From positions 2,418,001 to 2,482,000 of the forward strand of contig AP025583.1 of the NCBI GenBank assembly GCA_022846095.1: a stretch of DNA of 64,000 bases, given 5' to 3'. The DNA is from Oscillospiraceae bacterium (GTDB taxonomy: Bacteria > Bacillota > Clostridia > Oscillospirales > Oscillospiraceae). The notes beneath the pieces were generated by a model. The model did not search any database. It was not told the origin of the DNA and saw only the letters and a program-made list of their open reading frames with translations. Below, one piece after another: positions 59,424 to 64,000 of the stretch. The translations under genes and the position numbers were made by a program. The number at the start of each line of letters is the position of its first letter. The first letter of the stretch is position 1.

Positions 59424-60419
59424 ATGCGCGTATACTTCGCCCCCATGGAGGGGGTCACCGGCTACCTTTTCCGCCAGGCCCACCACCGCTGCTTCGGCGG
59501 GGTGGACCGCTACTACATGCCCTTCCTCTCCCCCGGCCAGGGCCACAGGTTCACCCGCCGGGAGCTCCAGGACGTCCTGCCCGAGCACAACCAGGGCCTG
59601 CGGGCGGTGCCCCAGCTGCTGACAAAGCGCAGCGAGGACTTCCTCTGGTGCGCCGGGGCGCTGGCGGGCATGGGCTACGGCGAGGTCAACCTCAACCTGG
59701 GCTGCCCCTCGGGCACCGTGGCGGCCAAGGGCAAGGGCTCGGGCTTTCTGGCCTTCCCGGAGGCGCTGGACCGGTTTTTGGAGGAGATCTTCGCCGCCGC
59801 CCCCGTGAACATCTCCGTCAAAACCCGCCTGGGGGTGCGCGACCCGGACGAGTTCGGCCCCATCCTGGAAATCTACAACAAGTACCCCATCGCGGAACTG
59901 ACCATCCACCCCAGGGTGCAGAGGGATTTTTATAAAAACCACGTGCGGCTGGACCACTTCGCCGCCGCCCTGGCCGCCTGCCGCTGCCCGGTGTGCTATA
60001 ACGGGGATCTGGTCACCGTGTCCGACTGCGCCGCCTGTTCCGCCCGCTTCCCCGCGGCGCAGTCGCTGATGCTGGGCCGGGGGCTCATCGCCGACCCGGC
60101 CCTGGCCCGGAAGCTGCGGGGCGGGCCGGGCGCGTCCCGGGAGGAGCTGCGCGCCTTCCACGACGGCCTCTACCGCAGCTATGCCGCCGCCTTCGACAGT
60201 GAGCGCAACGCCATGCTGCGCATGAAGGAGGTCTGGTTCTACCTTATTCACCTCTTCCAGGGCGGGGAGGCCTGCGCCAAGCGGATTAAAAAGGCCGCCG
60301 ACCCCCGGGACTTCGAGGGCGCGGCGGCAGAGATTCTCCAAAACCTGCCTCTGCGGGCGGACGCACAGGCGCTCTGGCAGCCCGCCGCAAGTTGCTTTTC
60401 TGCCCAGTACGCATTATAA
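59424..60419 (+). CDS. tRNA-dihydrouridine synthase
   Basis: This 331-residue FMN TIM-barrel enzyme begins MRVYFAPMEGVTGYLFRQAHH (the APMEGVT motif). The catalytic Cys lies in VNLNLGCPSGTVAAKGKGSGFL, with the expected VKTRLGVRDPDEF and MLGRGLIADPAL segments. It reduces uridines in the D-loop region of tRNA. ATG 59424 is taken because the conserved fold starts there; an in-frame TTG 21 bp upstream adds nothing recognisable. Confidence 0.94.
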   Translation: MRVYFAPMEGVTGYLFRQAHHRCFGGVDRYYMPFLSPGQGHRFTRRELQDVLPEHNQGLRAVPQLLTKRSEDFLWCAGALAGMGYGEVNLNLGCPSGTVAAKGKGSGFLAFPEALDRFLEEIFAAAPVNISVKTRLGVRDPDEFGPILEIYNKYPIAELTIHPRVQRDFYKNHVRLDHFAAALAACRCPVCYNGDLVTVSDCAACSARFPAAQSLMLGRGLIADPALARKLRGGPGASREELRAFHDGLYRSYAAAFDSERNAMLRMKEVWFYLIHLFQGGEACAKRIKKAADPRDFEGAAAEILQNLPLRADAQALWQPAASCFSAQYAL

Positions 60420-60444
60420 TAGAGGCAGAAAGGGGACTTCTTCG

Positions 60445-62181
60445 TTGGAACACGCAAAGCGCGTCATCGGCCGCATGGGCGGAAGCCTGCGGAAAAACTT
60501 CCGCCATGCGACGGTAAACTTCATCTTTATCATTCTGTTCGTCAATGTTTTTCAGAAGGTCTTTGGGGCGGAAAACTCCATCGTCGGCGTCATCTTCACC
60601 ATTATGATGTCGGCCTCCATGGTGCGGGATTTGACCGCCACCCCCATCAGGCACCTGTGCATCCAGACCGCCGTCCTCTTCCTCATGGCCGCGGCGGCCT
60701 GCTTCGTGGCCTTCGCGCCCCCGCTGCTGGCCCTGCCGGTCAACCTGGCCATGCTCTTTCTGATCCTCTACGCCTTTACCTACGAGTACGTCAGCCACCT
60801 GTACTTCCCCTACATCCTCTCCTACCTGTTTTTGGTGTTCATCTCCCCCGTGCCCCCCGCGGCGCTCCCCAGGCGGCTGCTGGGCGTGTTCGTGGGGGCG
60901 GTGTGCATCATCCTCTATCAGCTCCTCAACGGCCGGGGGCGGGTGGTGGAGACCGCCCGCGACGTGCTGGGCGCCATGATGGACGAGGCCGACGCCTGCA
61001 TCGGCTGTATGCGCTCGGCCCAGGGGGTGCCCCGCAACCCGGAGCAGCTGCGCGGGGAGCTGTGCAAGCTGAGCAAGATCATCTACGACCGCCGCCGCCG
61101 GGCCCTGTGCATCTCGGACGCCAGCTTCGCCATGCTGGACTGCGGGCGGGGGCTGGAGAACCTGGTGCTGCTGCTCTACGAGCTGGAGGGGCCGGTCACC
61201 GGGCCGCGGGCCGAACTGCTGCGGCACATCTCCCGGTGCCTGGCCGGCTTCCGGGCCTTTCTGCTGGAGGGGGCGGCGGACATACCGCCCGTCTCACGGG
61301 CGGACTTCGGCCCCCCGGACAGCGCCGAGGCCGAACAGTTTTACCGCTGCCTGCTCTACATCCGCGGCCACATGCTGGGCATGACCCACCCGGACAAACA
61401 AAAGCGCTACCGCAGGAGCCTGCTCTCCCTGTCCCACAGGCTGAAGGCCGCCCTCCACGTCAGCCCCGTGCGGGTGGTCTACGCGCTGCGGGTCTCCTGC
61501 CTGCTGGCCGTGCTGACGCTGGCCGTGCAGCTGCTGGCCCTCCCCCACGGGAAATGGCTGCTGTTCACCGTGGCCTCGGTGTCCCTGCCCTATGCGGACG
61601 ACGTGGGGGCCAAGGCCAAAAAGCGGGCGCTGGCCACCCTGGTGGGCGGGCTGTGCAGCGTGGTGCTCTACGCCCTGTGCCCCGGCCCCACAGCCCGCAC
61701 CGCGATTATGATGCTCTCCGGCTACCTGTCCTTCTACTTCTCCGACTACTCCGCCACCTTCGCCTGCTCCACCGTGGGCGCGCTGGGCGGGGCGGTGTTT
61801 ATGAGCGCCTTCGGCTGGGGGCCGGTGGGCTCCATGCTGCTCATCCGCCTGGGGTATATCGCCGTGGGCATCGGCATCGCCCTGCTGTGCAACCTGGTGT
61901 TTTTCCCCTTCCGCCGCGCCACGGCCACCCGGCAGCTCTTTGAGAAGTACATCAGCACCACCAAGCTGCTCAGCGACCTCTGCCGCCGGGACGACGCCGA
62001 CCCCCAGTTCTACTACTCCCTGGTCGTCCAGGCCCACCTCCAGGAGGATAAGCTGCGCCAGAATTCCCAGGCGCTCAACTGGGAGGGGGCGCAGGAGGTG
62101 CTGGAAAAGTGCCGCGCCGCGGTGCGCGCCGCCCACCGCTTCCGGCCCGGCCAAACGGGCCCGCTCCTCCCGCAAGCCTGA
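60445..62181 (+). CDS. FUSC-family membrane protein
   Basis: This 578-residue protein has two blocks of about six membrane helices (residues 25-150 and 350-480), separated by a soluble region and followed by a cytoplasmic tail. This is the fusaric-acid-resistance/aromatic acid exporter (FUSC/YccS) layout. GKWLLFTVASVSLPYADDVGAKAKKRALATLVGG (region 372-405) is the most typical part. Start is TTG at 60445 with AAAGGGG upstream. It probably exports an organic or aromatic compound; the substrate is unknown. Confidence 0.85.
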   Translation: MEHAKRVIGRMGGSLRKNFRHATVNFIFIILFVNVFQKVFGAENSIVGVIFTIMMSASMVRDLTATPIRHLCIQTAVLFLMAAAACFVAFAPPLLALPVNLAMLFLILYAFTYEYVSHLYFPYILSYLFLVFISPVPPAALPRRLLGVFVGAVCIILYQLLNGRGRVVETARDVLGAMMDEADACIGCMRSAQGVPRNPEQLRGELCKLSKIIYDRRRRALCISDASFAMLDCGRGLENLVLLLYELEGPVTGPRAELLRHISRCLAGFRAFLLEGAADIPPVSRADFGPPDSAEAEQFYRCLLYIRGHMLGMTHPDKQKRYRRSLLSLSHRLKAALHVSPVRVVYALRVSCLLAVLTLAVQLLALPHGKWLLFTVASVSLPYADDVGAKAKKRALATLVGGLCSVVLYALCPGPTARTAIMMLSGYLSFYFSDYSATFACSTVGALGGAVFMSAFGWGPVGSMLLIRLGYIAVGIGIALLCNLVFFPFRRATATRQLFEKYISTTKLLSDLCRRDDADPQFYYSLVVQAHLQEDKLRQNSQALNWEGAQEVLEKCRAAVRAAHRFRPGQTGPLLPQA

Positions 62182-62280
62182 CATATACCACCTGCATATT
62201 CATTTTGGCGCTGCTGCGCCTTTGTGGTAAAGCCCGCCCTCGGCGGACAAGACGGCCAAACAGGCCGGGAAAGGAACATG

Positions 62281-63111
62281 ATGATTCGACATGTAAGCGG
62301 TTATCTTACAAAACCGCAGCTATATGCTCCAAGTACGGGAGAATTCTGGAATGATGGGCATATTTCCAAGGGGATGCTGGCGGCACATCTTAATCCAACC
62401 GGGGATGGGGCAACCCGCAGACATGAATTTCTGGAGCAGTCCGTTCAATGGATTTCTAAAATCGCACCGCCATCTCAGTATAAATCCTTACTTGATTTAG
62501 GTTGTGGCCCCGGCCTCTATGCGCAGCGGTTTCATGAGGCCGGATATTCCGTTACAGGCGTGGATTTCTCCAAACGTTCGATTGCGTACGCAAAAGGCCA
62601 GGCGAGCCTTCACAACAGCGCTATTGAGTATCTGTACCAAAACTACCTGTCGATCGATTACACAAATCAGTTTGATGTCGTCACGTTGATCTACTGCGAC
62701 TATGCCGTGCTGCCGGTCGCGGACAGGCTGCTTTTATTAAGCAGGGTTTATCAGGCGTTAAAACCGGGCGGTAAGTTTATCGTTGATGTTTTCACACCAA
62801 GTATGAGGAAAAATGAAAGCCACACCTGGCAATACTGCGAAGAAGGCGGTTTTTGGTGCGAAAAGCCGCATATCTGTTTAGAATCAGTCTATCAGTATGA
62901 TGATGAGGACGCCACGGAGCTTCGCCAATGCGTTGTTTTGAGCGACAAAGCTATCAATTGCTACAATATATGGGATCATTTCTTTACCAAACAGAAGCTG
63001 TCAGCGGAAATTCAAACTGCAGGTTTCAACAGTTCGGAGTTCTTTGACGACGTGGCAGGAAAGGAATTCTCAGAAAAAGGTCCTACAATTTGTGGCGTTT
63101 TTACAAAGTAG
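62281..63111 (+). CDS. Class I SAM-dependent methyltransferase, likely horizontally acquired
   Basis: This protein of about 276 residues has motif I LLDLGCGPGLYAQRFHEAG, motif II VTGVDFSKRSIAYAKG and motif post-II FDVVTLIYCDYAVL, with LKPGGKFIVDVFTPS later: a complete Rossmann methyltransferase. The substrate is unknown. Two adjacent ATGs (62278, 62281) follow AAAGGA. The base composition is clearly lower in GC than every neighbour, with many A/T third positions (aaa, gat, tat, tta), suggesting recent transfer. Confidence 0.88.
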   Translation: MIRHVSGYLTKPQLYAPSTGEFWNDGHISKGMLAAHLNPTGDGATRRHEFLEQSVQWISKIAPPSQYKSLLDLGCGPGLYAQRFHEAGYSVTGVDFSKRSIAYAKGQASLHNSAIEYLYQNYLSIDYTNQFDVVTLIYCDYAVLPVADRLLLLSRVYQALKPGGKFIVDVFTPSMRKNESHTWQYCEEGGFWCEKPHICLESVYQYDDEDATELRQCVVLSDKAINCYNIWDHFFTKQKLSAEIQTAGFNSSEFFDDVAGKEFSEKGPTICGVFTK

Positions 63112-63179
63112 GGTGTGCTTATGAGGCCATTTGCCGCCCCGTGACAACTGAAACAGCTGCTCCGGCAATAAAAACCGTG

Positions 63180-63215
63180 AAAAGCCGCCTGCCAATGCCG
63201 GCAGACGGCTTTTTT
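63180..63215 (+). terminator. Terminator after the methyltransferase
   Basis: AAAAGCCG-C-CTGCC pairs with GGCAG-A-CGGCTTTT (one mismatch), followed by a T6 run. Confidence 0.85.
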
Positions 63216-63303
63216 GCACTTTTTGCGGCGAACCTGCCCAGGCCCGGAGGAATACACTGGAACGTCAACGCTCCGAATTCTGATGCAGAAGGGAACCGAG
63301 CCT

Positions 63304-64000
63304 ATGAGAAGATGCGTACCACTGGAACCGGCGGCGGAGCAGGTCTGTATCGACAACTCCAGGCCCCCGCTGATTTTCCAGCTCCCACCCGCCCAGGGCC
63401 GGGGCGTCCTGGACCGTGCCCAGGACGCCCCCGTGGCCATGTACCCCGCCGAACTCACAAGCCTTCAAGCGGATACCGGGCCCTGGGGCCGGATTCCCGT
63501 CTACGTGGTCATCCCCCAGGGCCTTTCGAGCCCCGCGGACGTGATCTTTTACACCCACGGGGCGGGCTGGGTGTTCGGCAACCTGCACACCCACGAGAAG
63601 CTGGTCCGGGAGCTGGCCGCCCGCACCCGCTCGGCGGTGGTCTTTCCGGAGTACAGCCTCTCCCCCGAGGCCCGCTACCCCACGGCCATCGAGCAGTGCT
63701 ACAGCGTGCTGTGCCGGCTCCCCGCCCTGCTGGAGGGGGCGGGAGTGTGCCTCAACCCGGCCACGCTCACCGTGGCGGGGGACAGCGTGGGGGGCAACAT
63801 GGCCACGGTTATGACCATCCTGGCCAAGCGGCGGGGAGGCCCCGCCATCCACAAGCAGCTGCTGTACTACCCCGTCACCGACGCCTGCTTCGACACCGGC
63901 TCCTACCGGGAATTCGCCTGCGGCTACTATCTGTACCGGGCGGGCATGGAGTGGTTCTGGAACCAGTACGCCCCCGACCGGGCCGACCGGCGGCAGATCA
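63304..64000 (+). CDS. HSL-family alpha/beta-hydrolase (esterase), 3' end outside window
   Basis: The frame stays open to the window end (232 residues visible). The oxyanion motif HGAGWVFGN (family HGGGW) lies near residue 86, and the nucleophile motif GDSVGGN near residue 159 holds the catalytic Ser. YSLSPEARYPTAIEQC is also typical of hormone-sensitive-lipase-type esterases. The Asp/His of the triad lie beyond the window. ATG 63304 follows GAACCGAG; an in-frame ATG at 63283 is a possible alternative. It should hydrolyse short-chain esters in the cytosol. Confidence 0.88.
   Translation, partial: MRRCVPLEPAAEQVCIDNSRPPLIFQLPPAQGRGVLDRAQDAPVAMYPAELTSLQADTGPWGRIPVYVVIPQGLSSPADVIFYTHGAGWVFGNLHTHEKLVRELAARTRSAVVFPEYSLSPEARYPTAIEQCYSVLCRLPALLEGAGVCLNPATLTVAGDSVGGNMATVMTILAKRRGGPAIHKQLLYYPVTDACFDTGSYREFACGYYLYRAGMEWFWNQYAPDRADRRQI

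Noticed and set aside
63265-63852. Minus-strand open frame at the window end
   Set aside because: The plus strand carries an HSL-family esterase with intact HGAGW and GDSVGG motifs across the same bases, and the minus frame has no recognisable feature.

Overview
The window is very GC-rich, densely coded DNA that I read as a Gram-positive anaerobe of the Clostridia, most likely an Oscillospirales/Oscillospiraceae (Flavonifractor-like) gut bacterium. The basis is the SigA-type promoters, BlaI/BlaR-type regulation, lipoprotein boxes, glycyl-radical and Fe-S enzymes, the fully anaerobic cobalt-early B12 route and the gene repertoire. The genus is inference. No rRNA, tRNA, CRISPR array, insertion sequence or phage gene was seen.

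Region 1 (1-19.5 kb) is ordinary chromosome: a cut lipoprotein; an AraC regulator plus EamA exporter; a ferredoxin-domain aldo/keto reductase; a polyphosphate operon (small protein, Ppx/GppA, Ppk1, hydrolase); an alr - mazF - exported-protein group with a 155-nt structured element in the alr/mazF gap; a phasin-like protein with a UbiB-type kinase; two flavodoxin-fold proteins; a BlaI/BlaR-like pair with two visible operators; and Nnr (NAD(P)HX repair) with a lipoprotein.

Region 2 (19.5-43.2 kb, all minus strand) is a B12 regulon. A cobalamin riboswitch (42967-43124) with its own terminator precedes a 20-gene run, mostly with overlapping or abutting genes: cbiD-F-G-H-J-ET-A, cobT, cbiB, cobD-like, cbiP, cbiC, cbiK, cbiL, hemA, a short SirC-like gene, hemC, cobA-hemD fusion, hemB, hemL. 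The run makes uroporphyrinogen III from glutamyl-tRNA and converts it to adenosylcobinamide-type products and alpha-ribazole phosphate. A second cobalamin riboswitch (22656-22815) then controls a BtuFCD-like importer. The corrinoid adenosyltransferase, CobU, CobS and CobC are not in the window.

Region 3 (43.2-59.4 kb) holds a two-component system and the most unusual part. This is a Crp/Fnr-family regulator with a YjjI-type glycyl radical enzyme and its YjjW activase, followed by a separate operon encoding a nitrogenase-like reductase (two component-1-like subunits and a NifH-like protein), a complete Opp/Nik-type ABC importer and a NifB-like radical SAM protein. The regulator gene and the nitrogenase-like operon share near-identical palindromes (GGACA-N2-TGTCC) at the same distance from extended or consensus -10 boxes. 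That places the sites at about -41.5, the class II Crp/Fnr activator position. I propose a co-regulated, uncharacterised uptake-and-reduction system; its substrate is unknown.

Region 4 (59.4-64 kb) has a Dus tRNA-dihydrouridine synthase, a FUSC-type membrane protein, a clearly AT-richer methyltransferase gene (likely acquired), and an HSL-family esterase cut by the window end.
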